DNA from: Verrucolacustris sp044348085
GTDB taxonomy: Bacteria; Verrucomicrobiota; Verrucomicrobiia; Methylacidiphilales; Verrucolacustridaceae
Direction of reading: 5' to 3'
DNA length: 64,000 nucleotides
Assembly (NCBI GenBank): GCA_044348085.1
Contig: JBIKTM010000001.1
Location: 164,096 to 228,095, forward strand
The translations under genes and the position numbers were made by a program. Positions 24,904 to 33,901 of this stretch are shown piece by piece. A model generated the notes under the pieces. The model was not told the DNA's origin. It saw only the letters and a program-made list of their open reading frames with translations, and made no database searches. The number at the start of each line of letters is the position of its first letter. Positions within the stretch are counted from its first letter, which is position 1.

Positions 24904-25590
24904 ATGGCTAAGAAGTCAAAATCCAAAAAGGGCTCTAAAAAGAGCTCCAAGAAAACGAAGGTTGTCGCTCGTTCCTCCTCAAAAAGGAAGAAATCTACGC
25001 CAACAAAGGTCGTTGCCCCCAAGAAGCCCTCCGGCCCCCCTTTCCCTATTAAAACACCTGCAAAAATGCTCCGTCCTTTTGAGGAAAACACCAAGCCTGC
25101 CAAACCACCTAAATTTTCGCCCGCTTTTCTCGAACGGCAAAAGGTCAAACTAACCGAGCTGCGAGACCATATAGTGGACCAGATGCAAGGGGTAACCAAA
25201 GACAGCCTTCGCGAGCGAGGTGAAGGGGGTGGGTCAGCCTTTGGAATGCACCAGGCCGATGCAGGCAGTGACGCTTATGAAAAAGATTTTGCCCTCAGCC
25301 TCCTTAGCCAAGAGCAGGATGCTCTTTATGAGATCGAGTCTGCACTCAAACGGATCCAAGCCCACGTCTATGGAGTATGCGAGATGTCAGGCCAACCCAT
25401 TCCTGTGGCCCGGCTAGAGGCGATTCCCTTTGCCCGCTTCACCGTGGAATGCCAAACTCGCTTCGAGCAGGAAAACAAAGGTAAAAATCGTTGGGAACCT
25501 GCCCAACCTTTGATGGACTCAAACGAAACCTCTGATGAAGAGAGTGGAGAAGAGTCCGATGAAGAAGAGAAAGTAAAGTCTAAGGAGTAA
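24904..25590 (+). CDS. TraR/DksA-family protein with Lys-rich tail and half-lost zinc finger
   Basis: A 228-residue protein. Residues 1-about 75 are very basic and low in complexity (KKSKSKKGSKKSSKKTK type), like a nucleic-acid-binding tail. About 78-190 form the DksA-like coiled coil and C-terminal finger: YGVCEMSGQPIPVARLEAIPFARFTVECQTR. The canonical finger has CxxC twice; here only the first Cys of each pair remains (CEMS and CQTR), so zinc is probably not held in the normal way. The end is acidic and Ser-rich. It may act on RNA polymerase, but this is inferred. The rpsR-rpmB pair follows immediately, five bases after its stop. Confidence 0.78.
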   Translation: MAKKSKSKKGSKKSSKKTKVVARSSSKRKKSTPTKVVAPKKPSGPPFPIKTPAKMLRPFEENTKPAKPPKFSPAFLERQKVKLTELRDHIVDQMQGVTKDSLRERGEGGGSAFGMHQADAGSDAYEKDFALSLLSQEQDALYEIESALKRIQAHVYGVCEMSGQPIPVARLEAIPFARFTVECQTRFEQENKGKNRWEPAQPLMDSNETSDEESGEESDEEEKVKSKE

Positions 25591-25595
25591 TACGT

Positions 25596-25826
25596 ATGAT
25601 CGTCAAAAAAGCCCGTCGTCCACGTCGAATGAATCGGTCCGCGCCTCGCCGCAGGATCGACATCAACGGACAAGCCATTGACTTCCGAAATGTGGAACTT
25701 CTCCGCAAGTTTATCACGGAAACCGGAAAAATCCTTCCCCGCAAGGTGACAGGAATGCCTGCGTACCTCCACCGCGAACTCAACACCGCAATCAAGAGGG
25801 CACGTAACGTCCTCCTCCTCAAATGA
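25596..25826 (+). CDS. rpsR: 30S ribosomal protein S18
   Basis: A 76-residue basic ribosomal protein with the core IDFRNVELLRKFITETGKILPRKVTG, which is the S18 signature. Its last codons overlap the start of rpmB by ATGA at 25823-25826. rpsF, its usual neighbour, is not in this window; here it follows a DksA-like gene. Confidence 0.93.
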   Translation: MIVKKARRPRRMNRSAPRRRIDINGQAIDFRNVELLRKFITETGKILPRKVTGMPAYLHRELNTAIKRARNVLLLK

Positions 25827-26086
25827 GCCGTCGTTGCCAAATCACAGGTGCCGTGCCTTCGTTGGGCAGGAAAATTATCCGAAGCGGTAAGTCGAAAAAG
25901 TCGGGAGGTATCGGAACACACGTTACCGCCAATACCGCACGCCGTTTTCGTCCAAATTTGCGAACCAAACGCATTTATGTCACCGAGCTTGGGCGCCATA
26001 TCACCGTGAAACTCACCGCCCGTGCGATGAAGACAATCGATAAGAACGGCGCCTACTCGACCCTGAAACGCGCCGGATTGCTTTAA
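25823..26086 (+). CDS. rpmB: 50S ribosomal protein L28
   Basis: An 87-residue L28: SRRCQITGAVPSLGRKI at the start, then a basic middle and RRFRPNLRTKRIYV. The single Cys at residue 5 is not a full zinc site, so this is the Cys-poor form. Start overlaps rpsR by four bases. The DsrE-like pair follows after 31 bases. Confidence 0.93.
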   Translation: MSRRCQITGAVPSLGRKIIRSGKSKKSGGIGTHVTANTARRFRPNLRTKRIYVTELGRHITVKLTARAMKTIDKNGAYSTLKRAGLL

Positions 26087-26117
26087 TTCACAGGCGAAAT
26101 CCGCGGCGAGGTCAGGC

Positions 26118-26426
26118 TTGAGTGTTCTGCATCTCCTAGCTGCCCCCGCTCGTACTCCCTCCAGTAACGTATTCTGGAAGACCATCCAGGAGGAGTTGGG
26201 CTCGAAGAAACCTGTTTCTGTTTACCTGCTCCACGAGGGAGCCTCCGCTCTGCTTGATCCACGCCTCCCAAAACTCGTGGCACAAGGGCTACGCCTCTTT
26301 GCCTGTCCCCGCGCCGTAGAATCCTTTGCTCCTAAATCGAATACAGAAATTGTCCTCGGTGGCCCTGGTCTCCTCGCAGAGTTGATCGAACGATGTGCCT
26401 CTCTTCGATCCTACAATCCCTCATGA
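26118..26426 (+). CDS. DsrE/TusD-like small protein (first of a pair)
   Basis: A 102-residue protein starting with TTG behind a good GCGAGG ribosome site at 26105-26110. The pattern VSVYLLHEGASALLDP, LVAQGLRLFACPRAVE and EIVLGGPGLLAELIERC follows the DsrE/DsrF alpha-beta fold used for sulfur relay (in TusBCD and Dsr proteins), where a Cys often carries persulfide; Cys64 in the ACPRAVE loop sits at about that place. It overlaps the next gene by ATGA. The match is by pattern, not certain. Confidence 0.45.
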   Translation: MSVLHLLAAPARTPSSNVFWKTIQEELGSKKPVSVYLLHEGASALLDPRLPKLVAQGLRLFACPRAVESFAPKSNTEIVLGGPGLLAELIERCASLRSYNPS

Positions 26427-26740
26427 AAAGAGTCGCCATTCTTTGCCAAACAGGCCCTGGGGGAAAACGTCGTCTTGCAGAAGAAGCCCTTCGTGTAGCC
26501 GCTGGATTGACAGCCACAGGTAGAGTCCGGATTGATCTCATCCTCTCTGCAACCGCCCTCGCCCTTCTCCAACCCGAACTGGGTGGTCCTGTAGGAACGT
26601 GGGAATCCCTTATCTCCGCCCAAACCCAAATCCTCGTTCCATCAGGAACTCCCCTACCCACAACCCCGCCGGTTACTTACCTTCCTAATGGAGATGTCGA
26701 AAAAGCCGCTGAGGGGGCCGATCTGATCTTGCGATTTTAG
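26423..26740 (+). CDS. DsrF/TusC-like small protein (second of a pair)
   Basis: A 105-residue protein from the ATG at 26423, which overlaps the upstream stop. It begins KRVAILCQTGPGGKRRLAEEALRVAAGL and ends EGADLILRF, close to the start and the ending ANYDVILRF of E. coli TusC as I remember it. Such proteins form heteromers with a TusD-like partner in sulfur transfer for tRNA thiolation. A tusB or tusE gene is absent nearby. The cysteine desulfurase in this window lies about 9 kb away. Confidence 0.45.
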   Translation: MKRVAILCQTGPGGKRRLAEEALRVAAGLTATGRVRIDLILSATALALLQPELGGPVGTWESLISAQTQILVPSGTPLPTTPPVTYLPNGDVEKAAEGADLILRF

Positions 26741-26791
26741 GGTTTTCTCTCGACTCCCCACTTTCTCTCCGCCATCCGAGTAGTGGTACCT

Positions 26792-28189
26792 ATGTTGGAT
26801 CGTGCTCACCTTAAACACCTACACTTCCTCGGCATTGCAGGAACGGGTATGGGCACCGTCGCAGCTATGTTTAAAAAGTTGGGGCTCCAAATCACAGGTT
26901 CCGACCAAGCAGTGTATCCCCCAATGTCCGACTTCCTTCGTGATCAAGGAGTCATCTTTCATGAAGGGTATGCAGAAAAAAACCTCTCCCCAAAGCCCGA
27001 CCTCGCCATTGTGGGCAACGCCCTCTCCCGCGGGAATCCCGAGTTGGAAGCCGTACTCAACCATCGCATTCCCTTTGTCTCCCTTCCCGAGCTGCTCCGC
27101 GGTTGGTTTCTTTATAAAACCCGAAATCTTGTGGTCTCAGGCACGCATGGAAAAACAACCACTTCGACGATGCTGGCCTTTCTGCTCGAAAAAGCGGGCC
27201 TTCACCCGAGCTGGTTTATCGGAGGAGTTCCCCTCGACCTGCCTGCAGGATGCCACCACGGAACAGGCCCCTTCTGGGTGTTGGAGGGGGATGAGTACGA
27301 CACATCATTTGCCGATAAACGGAGCAAGTTTCTCCAATACCTTCCCGAATTGGTCATTCTCAATAATGTGGAATTCGACCACGCCGACATCTACGCCGAC
27401 CTTGCCGCCATTCAGAAATCCTTTCGCCAGCTCCTCCAACAAGTCCCGCAAAACGGTTTAGCCCTCATCAATGCCGACGACCCAAACGCCCTCGCGGTGG
27501 CCAAGGACGCCCCTTGCGAGATTCTCGAAATTGGTTCTGGCCCCCAGGCCGCTGCGCGTTTTCATATTCTTAAGGAGGACTCCTCGGGCAGTCACTTCAC
27601 ACTCCACGGTCACGAATTTCGGCTTAACCTCTCAGGACGTCACAACGTCCACAATGCCTCCATGGCTATTTGTGCTGCCCACACGCTCGGACTTTCGCTC
27701 GATCAATTAGCGTCTATTTTGCCGACCTTCCGGGGCGTTCGTCGTCGCCTTGAAGTTCGGGCCGAAGCAAGAGGTATCACAGTCGTGGACGACTTCGGTC
27801 ACCACCCCTCTGCCCTAAGGGAATCGATCGCCGCCTTGCGAGCGAAATACCCAGGGCGTCGCTTATGGGCTCTCTTTGAACCCCGGTCTAATACCACCCG
27901 CCGAGGAATTTTTCAGAACGAGTTAGCCCAATCTCTTTCAGCGGCGGACGGGGTCTATATCACAGAAATTGCCCGCAAGGATCAGATCGACCCACAGATG
28001 AGATTGGATCCAAAAAAGATCAGCGACGACATTCGCAAAGCGGGGCGTGAATCCTTCTACCTACCCGGTCCGGATGAAATCCTAAAAGACCTAATCCCCC
28101 GCCTAAAATCTGGCGATGTAGTCGCCGTTTTCACGAATGGCAACTTCGGTGGATTGGTAGCTAAACTTGCCGCCTCACTGACCAACTAA
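26792..28189 (+). CDS. mpl: UDP-N-acetylmuramate:L-alanyl-gamma-D-glutamyl-meso-diaminopimelate ligase Mpl
   Basis: ATP-dependent Mur ligase that attaches recovered murein tripeptide to UDP-MurNAc, recycling cell wall. The protein is about 465 residues: the N-terminal UDP-binding domain with HFLGIAGTGMGTVAAMF, the ATP loop VSGTHGKTTTS near 115, WVLEGDEYDTSFADKRSKFLQYLPELVILNNVEFDHADIY split over about 165-205, and a C-terminal domain with DDFGHHPSALRESI. The HADIY/EYDTSF pattern marks Mpl rather than MurC. An in-frame GTG at 26783 is an alternative start. Its stop abuts the convergent ispH. Supports a meso-DAP peptidoglycan. Confidence 0.9.
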   Translation: MLDRAHLKHLHFLGIAGTGMGTVAAMFKKLGLQITGSDQAVYPPMSDFLRDQGVIFHEGYAEKNLSPKPDLAIVGNALSRGNPELEAVLNHRIPFVSLPELLRGWFLYKTRNLVVSGTHGKTTTSTMLAFLLEKAGLHPSWFIGGVPLDLPAGCHHGTGPFWVLEGDEYDTSFADKRSKFLQYLPELVILNNVEFDHADIYADLAAIQKSFRQLLQQVPQNGLALINADDPNALAVAKDAPCEILEIGSGPQAAARFHILKEDSSGSHFTLHGHEFRLNLSGRHNVHNASMAICAAHTLGLSLDQLASILPTFRGVRRRLEVRAEARGITVVDDFGHHPSALRESIAALRAKYPGRRLWALFEPRSNTTRRGIFQNELAQSLSAADGVYITEIARKDQIDPQMRLDPKKISDDIRKAGRESFYLPGPDEILKDLIPRLKSGDVVAVFTNGNFGGLVAKLAASLTN

Positions 28190-29434
28190 TTAAGTCGATG
28201 TTTCTGGAATCAGACTCTTTACATCCACACCGCGAAACTGAAACAGCTTAGCAATGGTCTCCTCGATCACATTGTTGGGACAAGACGCACCCGCAGTAAC
28301 CCCAATCTTCACTTTTCCTTTGGGCAACCACCCCTTCGTTCTTTTCTCCTTCTGGGCATGTTGGTCATAGTGCTCAATCTCATCCGTTGAAATCATCTTA
28401 GTGCAGTTTCGGATAAAATAGGTGGGCAACTTGGCTTCCCCCATTTCCGCCAAATGGCTGGTGTTACTGCTATTGTAACCGCCGACCACCAGAAGTAAGT
28501 CGGGCGGTTCGACCAGCAAATCCCGCAAGGCGTCTTGCCTTTCCTGCGTCGCTCCACAAATCGTGTCGAAGAAACGAAAATGTTCCCCCATCTTTTTTTC
28601 ACCGAACCGATCCTCAATCGCTTTCTTGATCCGCCTTTGTACCTCTTCTGTCTCACCACGCATCATCGTCGTTTGATTCGCCACCCCCACCGCCTGCAAA
28701 TGCTTCTCCGGATCAAACCCAGGCGAGTGAGCCCCTTCAAACTTCTTCAAAAACTCGGCTTTGTCCCCTCCATCTCGGATGTAGTTACAAACGTAATCGG
28801 TCTCCTCCAGATTATACACCACAAGATAGTGCCCTAATCCATCTGTGCTCAACGCCCGGGAACTCGTGGCCATCGTCTCCTCGTGGGAAGATTTGCCGTG
28901 AATGATCGATGTAATTCGCTCCTTGTTGTACTGCCGGACTCGCTTCCAAACACTCATCACGTCCCCACAGGTGGTGTCGACCGTCTGACATCCAATCCTC
29001 TTTAACTCATCCATCGTTCCCACTTCTGCCCCAAACGCAGGCACAATCACCACATCTTCTGCCGTTAATCCGGTCAGATCGTAACCCTCCTTGTGTCGCT
29101 TCAAGGACTGAATCTTCATCTCTCTCAGCTGTTCGTTGACCTCTGGATTATGAATAATTTCACCCAACAAAAAGATTCTTTTGTCTTTAAAAACTTTTGC
29201 TGCTGCGTACGCCAAATCGATCGCCCGCTCCACCCCATAACAAAAACCGAAAGCCTTTGCCAAAACCACAGTCATATCCGCAGCCTCCAGCGCCCGCCCC
29301 GTCGCCCTCACGTATTCCACCGCTAGGCTGCGATAATGCTTCTGAACCTCAGCCGCCACCGCCTCCATGACCTCAGGAGTACGTAAATTGACCTTCTTGG
29401 TGGGAGGTGTTGTTGCTGCTGTCACTGAACTCAT
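28190..29434 (-). CDS. ispH: 4-hydroxy-3-methylbut-2-enyl diphosphate reductase IspH, long form
   Basis: Last enzyme of the MEP isoprenoid pathway, a [4Fe-4S] reductase. The 414-residue protein is about 100 longer than E. coli IspH and resembles the cyanobacterial/plant type. The three cluster cysteines lie in FGFCYGVERA near 66, VDTTCGDVMSVWKRV near 155 and DTICGATQERQ near 315; EIIHNPEVNEQLR near 93 and VTAGASCPNNVIEE near 384 are further markers. The extra length comes from an N-terminal extension and insertions around 190-240. Start ATG at 29434 (a TTG precedes it). It feeds IPP and DMAPP to the prenyl synthase at 14.6 kb. Confidence 0.92.
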   Translation of the reverse strand: MSSVTAATTPPTKKVNLRTPEVMEAVAAEVQKHYRSLAVEYVRATGRALEAADMTVVLAKAFGFCYGVERAIDLAYAAAKVFKDKRIFLLGEIIHNPEVNEQLREMKIQSLKRHKEGYDLTGLTAEDVVIVPAFGAEVGTMDELKRIGCQTVDTTCGDVMSVWKRVRQYNKERITSIIHGKSSHEETMATSSRALSTDGLGHYLVVYNLEETDYVCNYIRDGGDKAEFLKKFEGAHSPGFDPEKHLQAVGVANQTTMMRGETEEVQRRIKKAIEDRFGEKKMGEHFRFFDTICGATQERQDALRDLLVEPPDLLLVVGGYNSSNTSHLAEMGEAKLPTYFIRNCTKMISTDEIEHYDQHAQKEKRTKGWLPKGKVKIGVTAGASCPNNVIEETIAKLFQFRGVDVKSLIPETST

Positions 29435-29487
29435 CAAGTTAACTTACAGCGGGCAACCAAGGGGTCGAGCCAAGACCACTCGAATCA

Positions 29488-30396
29488 CTACTTCTTGCCC
29501 TTCAATGTTTTAGCGACGATCCACTCAAGAATTCCCTTCTGCGTATGGAGGCGGTTCTCTGCCTGATCAAATATATCCTCAGCCCGCTCCTCCAAAATTT
29601 CCGCACTGATCTCTTTGCCCCGATAGGCGGGCAAGCAGTGTAAAACCAAAGCATTTTTCTTCGCAAACCCTACCAACTTCCGATCGATCTGATACGGCGC
29701 AAAAATCCTCTCTCTCTCGGCCGACTCCGACTCCTTCCCCATGGACACCCACACATCCGTGTACAGTACGTCCGCACCTCTCGCCGCCTCCATCGGATCC
29801 TCGGTCCAACTCACATGTTTTCCAACCGAAGGGGGTCGAAACTCTTTCGGAGCTCCGCAGATCAGTTGGAAATCAAAAATATTCGCTGCTTCCGCCCAAG
29901 ATCTAGGCACGTTGCACGCCGCATCGCCGATGAAAGCAACTTTCTTACCCCGAATCGATCCCCGCTTCTCCTCAATGGTGAAAATATCGCTCAGAATTTG
30001 ACAAGGATGCTCGTCGTCTGTGAGTGCGTTGATCGTTGGAATTTTCGCAAACTCAGCAAACTCCTCAACATCCCCTTGAGCAAAGGTCCGAATCACCGCC
30101 CCATGGACCATCCTGCCCATCACCCGAGCCGTATCCCGAACCAACTCCCCCCTCCCCAGTTGAATTTCTGCCGCACTCAGAAAACTCGGCACCCCGCCCA
30201 ACTCCCGTATTGCAACCTCAAACGAAACCCGCGTCCTCGTCGAAGCTTTGGTGAAGATCAGGGCCCAGATTTGCCCGGCCAAAGGACTTTTGGATGAACT
30301 TTTCTTTCCCCTGGCTTTTTTTGCCTTCGCAGCAAGTCGCAGAATCTCCCGGCCCTCCGTCTCTCTCATTCCAGCCAATTTTAAAAGATGCCTCAT
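29488..30396 (-). CDS. argF: Ornithine carbamoyltransferase
   Basis: Makes citrulline from ornithine and carbamoyl phosphate in arginine synthesis. The 302-residue protein has the carbamoyl-phosphate motif STRTR near 52, HPCQILSD near 130, the ornithine-site DVWVSMGKE near 218 and HCLPAYRGKEI near 257. The ATG overlaps the argD stop by four bases, so argD-argF form one operon, in the usual order for many bacteria. The length is typical of the anabolic enzyme. Confidence 0.94.
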   Translation of the reverse strand: MRHLLKLAGMRETEGREILRLAAKAKKARGKKSSSKSPLAGQIWALIFTKASTRTRVSFEVAIRELGGVPSFLSAAEIQLGRGELVRDTARVMGRMVHGAVIRTFAQGDVEEFAEFAKIPTINALTDDEHPCQILSDIFTIEEKRGSIRGKKVAFIGDAACNVPRSWAEAANIFDFQLICGAPKEFRPPSVGKHVSWTEDPMEAARGADVLYTDVWVSMGKESESAERERIFAPYQIDRKLVGFAKKNALVLHCLPAYRGKEISAEILEERAEDIFDQAENRLHTQKGILEWIVAKTLKGKK

Positions 30397-31613
30397 AGGG
30401 TTGCCTCCACCTTTCGAACAGCTTCCTCAATCTCAAGCACACTTACATTGTACGGAGCCAAGAACCGAAGAACATCTGAACCTGCAGGCACGACAAGCAA
30501 CCCCTGTTGGGCCAAAGCCTCCGCCACCTCACCATGCGTCCTCCCCCTCACCGTCACCCCCACCATTCCTCCATATCCCCTTACCTCCCCTACCCAACCT
30601 TTTCCCGTGAGTTGGGCCAAACCCCTCTTCAACTCCTCTCCCCGTGCTGCAATATTCTCTGCCAGCTTCTCCTCCTCGATAATTTTCAAAATTTCGAGCG
30701 CCACCGCACAGGCCAAAGCCGTCCCCCCATACGTCGTCGCATGGCTTCCGGGTCCGAGCACATCCTTAAGTTTTTCGCCAAACCAGACCGCACCGATGGG
30801 AAATCCTGCCCCCAAGCTCTTGGCCATCGAAATCGCGTCTGGCAAGAACTTCTCCTTTTTGCCCGCTTTCTCAAGGATCAACTCGTAGCTTTGGAAACGA
30901 CCCGTCCGATAATGCCCGCACTGAACGGAATCCATAAGCAGACTTACCCCTTTCTCCTTCGTCAATTTCCTTAATCCCAGCAGATAGTCCGCCGTGGCAG
31001 GAATCACCCCTCCCTCTCCTTGCATCCCCTCGACCATCACAGCAGCTGTCTTGGGACCAATCGCCTTTTCCACAGCAGACAGATCATTAAAGGGCACATA
31101 GACAAACCCGGGCATTACGGGACCAAATCCCTCCCGCAACCTCTCCTGACCCGACGCGGCAATCATTCCCAATGTTCTCCCATGAAATGAGTTCAAAGCG
31201 GTAATCACCTCATATCGCCCCTCCCCCGAGCCCGCTTTTCTCGCTGCCTTCACCATTCCCTCATTCGCCTCAGCCCCACTGTTACAAAAAAACATCTTTC
31301 CTGGACCCGTTCTCTTGACCAAAGCAGTCGCCAACTCCGCCTGTTTCGGATGGAAAAATATATTAGAAACATGCACCAGCTCCTCCCCTTGCCTCCGCAT
31401 AACTTCCGCCAACCTGGGGTGCGCATGCCCCAAACAGTTCACCGCAATACCACTTCCAAAGTCTAAATACTCTTTTCCATCTGCATCCCAGACTCTCGAC
31501 CCCTTGCCCCGAACCAAAACGGGTGCTGTAGCCGATCTTTTATACGAAGGAACGACATGCTGGGCGTACTGCGCCCGCACCGTCGCCGACTCAATTTTTG
31601 GCTCTTTCTTCAA
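30393..31613 (-). CDS. argD: Acetylornithine aminotransferase
   Basis: Class III PLP transaminase converting N-acetylglutamate semialdehyde to N-acetylornithine. The 406-residue protein shows LVRGKGSRVWDADGKEYLDFGSGIAVNCLGHAHP split over about 34-67, FFCNSGAEANEGMVKAARK near 107, FHGRTLGMIAASGQ near 142 and the PLP lysine in SMAKSLGAGFPIGAVWFG near 263. It could also act on succinyl-diaminopimelate, as ArgD does in E. coli. It precedes argF with an ATGA overlap. Confidence 0.92.
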   Translation of the reverse strand: MKKEPKIESATVRAQYAQHVVPSYKRSATAPVLVRGKGSRVWDADGKEYLDFGSGIAVNCLGHAHPRLAEVMRRQGEELVHVSNIFFHPKQAELATALVKRTGPGKMFFCNSGAEANEGMVKAARKAGSGEGRYEVITALNSFHGRTLGMIAASGQERLREGFGPVMPGFVYVPFNDLSAVEKAIGPKTAAVMVEGMQGEGGVIPATADYLLGLRKLTKEKGVSLLMDSVQCGHYRTGRFQSYELILEKAGKKEKFLPDAISMAKSLGAGFPIGAVWFGEKLKDVLGPGSHATTYGGTALACAVALEILKIIEEEKLAENIAARGEELKRGLAQLTGKGWVGEVRGYGGMVGVTVRGRTHGEVAEALAQQGLLVVPAGSDVLRFLAPYNVSVLEIEEAVRKVEATL

Positions 31614-31655
31614 ACGCCAATAGTAATCCCAAAAGCCTTTTCGGCCAATCCCTGC

Positions 31656-32738
31656 TTACTTTGCAGCCCAGCGCAGGAGAGCCTCAGTTTGCTCCCAACC
31701 CATGCACGCATCTGTAATCGAAATGCCATACTGAAGTCCTTTTGGCCCCCCCGCTGGAATATCCTGTCGACCCTCACGCAAATGACTCTCCAGCATCAAA
31801 CCTAAAATCCCAGGACTGCCCCCTCTCTTCTGCTCGACCACACTTTTCCATGCCGTCTCCTGCTTGGTTGCCTCTTTCCCTGAATTCGCATGACTACAAT
31901 CCACCATTAACCTTTCAGGCAACTTATGCTTCTTAAGAGACACCCTCGCCGTTTCCAAACTGGAGGGGTCGTAATTGGTCTTATCCCGTCCCCCGCGCAG
32001 AACCAGATGCGTCGATTGGTTTCCAATCGTTCGGATCACACTCGTGGCTCCGTCCGCATCGATTCCAACAAAGGCATGTGGGGCTTGAGCCGACAACATC
32101 GCATCTACCGCAACTTGCAGGCTTCCATCCGTTCCGTTTTTAAAGCCGACAGGCATAGATAGCCCACTCGCCATTTCACGATGCGTCTGACTCTCCGTCG
32201 TCCTCGCTCCAATGGCCGCCCACGTGACCAGATCCGCCAAATATTGCGGGACTACAGGGTCCAAGAACTCGGTCCCAGCAGGCACTCCCATTTCGTTGAT
32301 CTCAGACAAAAGCCTACGACCCGCCTTTAATCCGCCCTCTAGATCCAACGTTCCATCCAAACCTGGATCATTGATCAATCCCTTCCAGCCGACTGTTGTA
32401 CGTGGCTTCTCAAAATAAACCCGCATAACAAGAAGAAGCCGATCCCCCAACTCCTCTCTCATCTTATGAATTCGCCCTGCGTACTCCAAAGCTGCTTTTC
32501 GATCGTGAATGGAACATGGCCCTAAAATCACCAAAGGACGCGTATCCTTTCCCTCCATCACAGCCTCCACCTCTTGACGAGATTCCCGAACTGTCTTTTC
32601 CGAAATCGATCCAAGCGGAATTTCCCGCCGCAACTGAGCAGGGGAGATCAGAGGCCTCACTTCCCGAACACGAAGGTTCATCAGCTTGGGCGCTTCGACC
32701 GATTTGGCACTCGTTGACATCGTTACAATATAGTCCAT
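31656..32738 (-). CDS. 3-deoxy-7-phosphoheptulonate (DAHP) synthase, class I
   Basis: First step of the shikimate pathway, joining PEP and erythrose 4-phosphate. The 360-residue protein has the AroF/G/H marks VILGPCSIHDRKAALEYA near 70, MRVYFEKPRTTVGWKGLINDP near 104, GARTTESQTHREMASGLSMPVGFKNGTDGS split over 176-206 and MVDCSHANSGK near 278. The ATG at 32738 has a GGGAG ribosome site at 5-6 bases; an internal ATG at 32720 is possible. Feedback specificity (Phe, Tyr or Trp) cannot be assigned. It diverges from pfkA. Confidence 0.92.
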   Translation of the reverse strand: MDYIVTMSTSAKSVEAPKLMNLRVREVRPLISPAQLRREIPLGSISEKTVRESRQEVEAVMEGKDTRPLVILGPCSIHDRKAALEYAGRIHKMREELGDRLLLVMRVYFEKPRTTVGWKGLINDPGLDGTLDLEGGLKAGRRLLSEINEMGVPAGTEFLDPVVPQYLADLVTWAAIGARTTESQTHREMASGLSMPVGFKNGTDGSLQVAVDAMLSAQAPHAFVGIDADGATSVIRTIGNQSTHLVLRGGRDKTNYDPSSLETARVSLKKHKLPERLMVDCSHANSGKEATKQETAWKSVVEQKRGGSPGILGLMLESHLREGRQDIPAGGPKGLQYGISITDACMGWEQTEALLRWAAK

Positions 32739-32805
32739 TCACTCCCTTTTGGAAAACCGATTCCAATCTGGCTTTTTTAGGCCATCTCCCCAATATCTTC
32801 CGTTT

Positions 32806-33804
32806 ATGTTAAAGCGAATCGGCGTAATCACCTCGGGAGGCGACTCCCCTGGAATGAATCCAGCTATCCGCTCCATCGTGCGCACGGGGGTCAATCTGGG
32901 CATTGAGGTAGTGGGAATCCAAAACGGATACCAAGGCATTTTCGACAAGGAGTTCATGCCCTTGGGCGTCATTGAGGTCAGCGGCCGGATTCGCGACGCG
33001 GGAACAATTCTTTCGACCAGCCGATGCCTCCACTTCAAGGAAGAAAAGTCCCAGATCGAAGCCATCCAGATCCTAAAAAAAGAAAATATCCAGGCGCTAC
33101 TCGTTCTCGGGGGGGACGGTTCCCTCGCAGGAGCCGCCGCTTTGTCCAAACTCGGGTTTCGTGTTCTGGGCCTACCCTGCTCGATCGATAACGACCTTTC
33201 GGGAACAGAGATGTCAATCGGGGTCGACTCCTGCCTCAACACCGTTGTGCATCTGATCGACATGATCAAAGCCACTGCGGCTTCCCACAACCGTTGCTTC
33301 GTCATCGAAGTAATGGGACGCAATCACGGCTACCTCGCCCTCATGAGTGCCATTGCCTCTGGCTCCCAAATCGCCGTCATCCCTGAATTCCGATACGACA
33401 TGGATCAGATTATTGAAAATCTCACCCGCCGCCGTCTCCGCCGCCACAACAACAGTGTTGTGGTGGTCGCCGAGGGCGCTTGTTCAGGCCAGGATTTCAT
33501 GAATCGACTTCAAAATGCAGGAAAAAACAAGTTAGACCAAGAGGTCCGCCTTACGGTTCTCGGCCACCTTCAACGCGGCTCCCCGCCCACATTTTCAGAC
33601 CGCTTTTTAGCAACCCGCATGGGTGAATTCGCCGTTCTCGCGCTGAATCAGGGGGAACACGGTTCGATGGTCGGGCTGTTGAGAAATCGGATGAACCTAA
33701 CCGATCTTCAGGAAATCAAAGGCCACCGCCCTCCCTTACCCGCAGACGCAATTCGCCTCGCCCGGAATCTTGGCATGGAAGTCGGCGTCCCATCCGAAAC
33801 ATAA
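32806..33804 (+). CDS. pfkA: ATP-dependent 6-phosphofructokinase
   Basis: Phosphorylates fructose 6-phosphate in glycolysis. The 332-residue protein from the ATG at 32806 opens with KRIGVITSGGDSPGMNPAIR; GGDGSLAGA near 104 carries Gly at the site that tells ATP enzymes from pyrophosphate ones (GGDDT), and LPCSIDNDLSGTEMSIGVDS near 124 holds the catalytic Asp. EVMGRNHGYLAL near 168 and LGHLQRGSPPTFSDR near 250 bind the sugar phosphate. The longer open frame to 32749 would overlap the divergent gene's promoter. Family certain, cofactor choice well supported. Confidence 0.92.
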   Translation: MLKRIGVITSGGDSPGMNPAIRSIVRTGVNLGIEVVGIQNGYQGIFDKEFMPLGVIEVSGRIRDAGTILSTSRCLHFKEEKSQIEAIQILKKENIQALLVLGGDGSLAGAAALSKLGFRVLGLPCSIDNDLSGTEMSIGVDSCLNTVVHLIDMIKATAASHNRCFVIEVMGRNHGYLALMSAIASGSQIAVIPEFRYDMDQIIENLTRRRLRRHNNSVVVVAEGACSGQDFMNRLQNAGKNKLDQEVRLTVLGHLQRGSPPTFSDRFLATRMGEFAVLALNQGEHGSMVGLLRNRMNLTDLQEIKGHRPPLPADAIRLARNLGMEVGVPSET

Positions 33805-33901
33805 CTCCTCACTTCGATGATTTGATCGGGGCAGAGATCACCTTAAAAGTCCCCTTATTTCGCCCTCTTAAAAGCGACTCGTACCACAGAAAAATCAGCC
33901 T

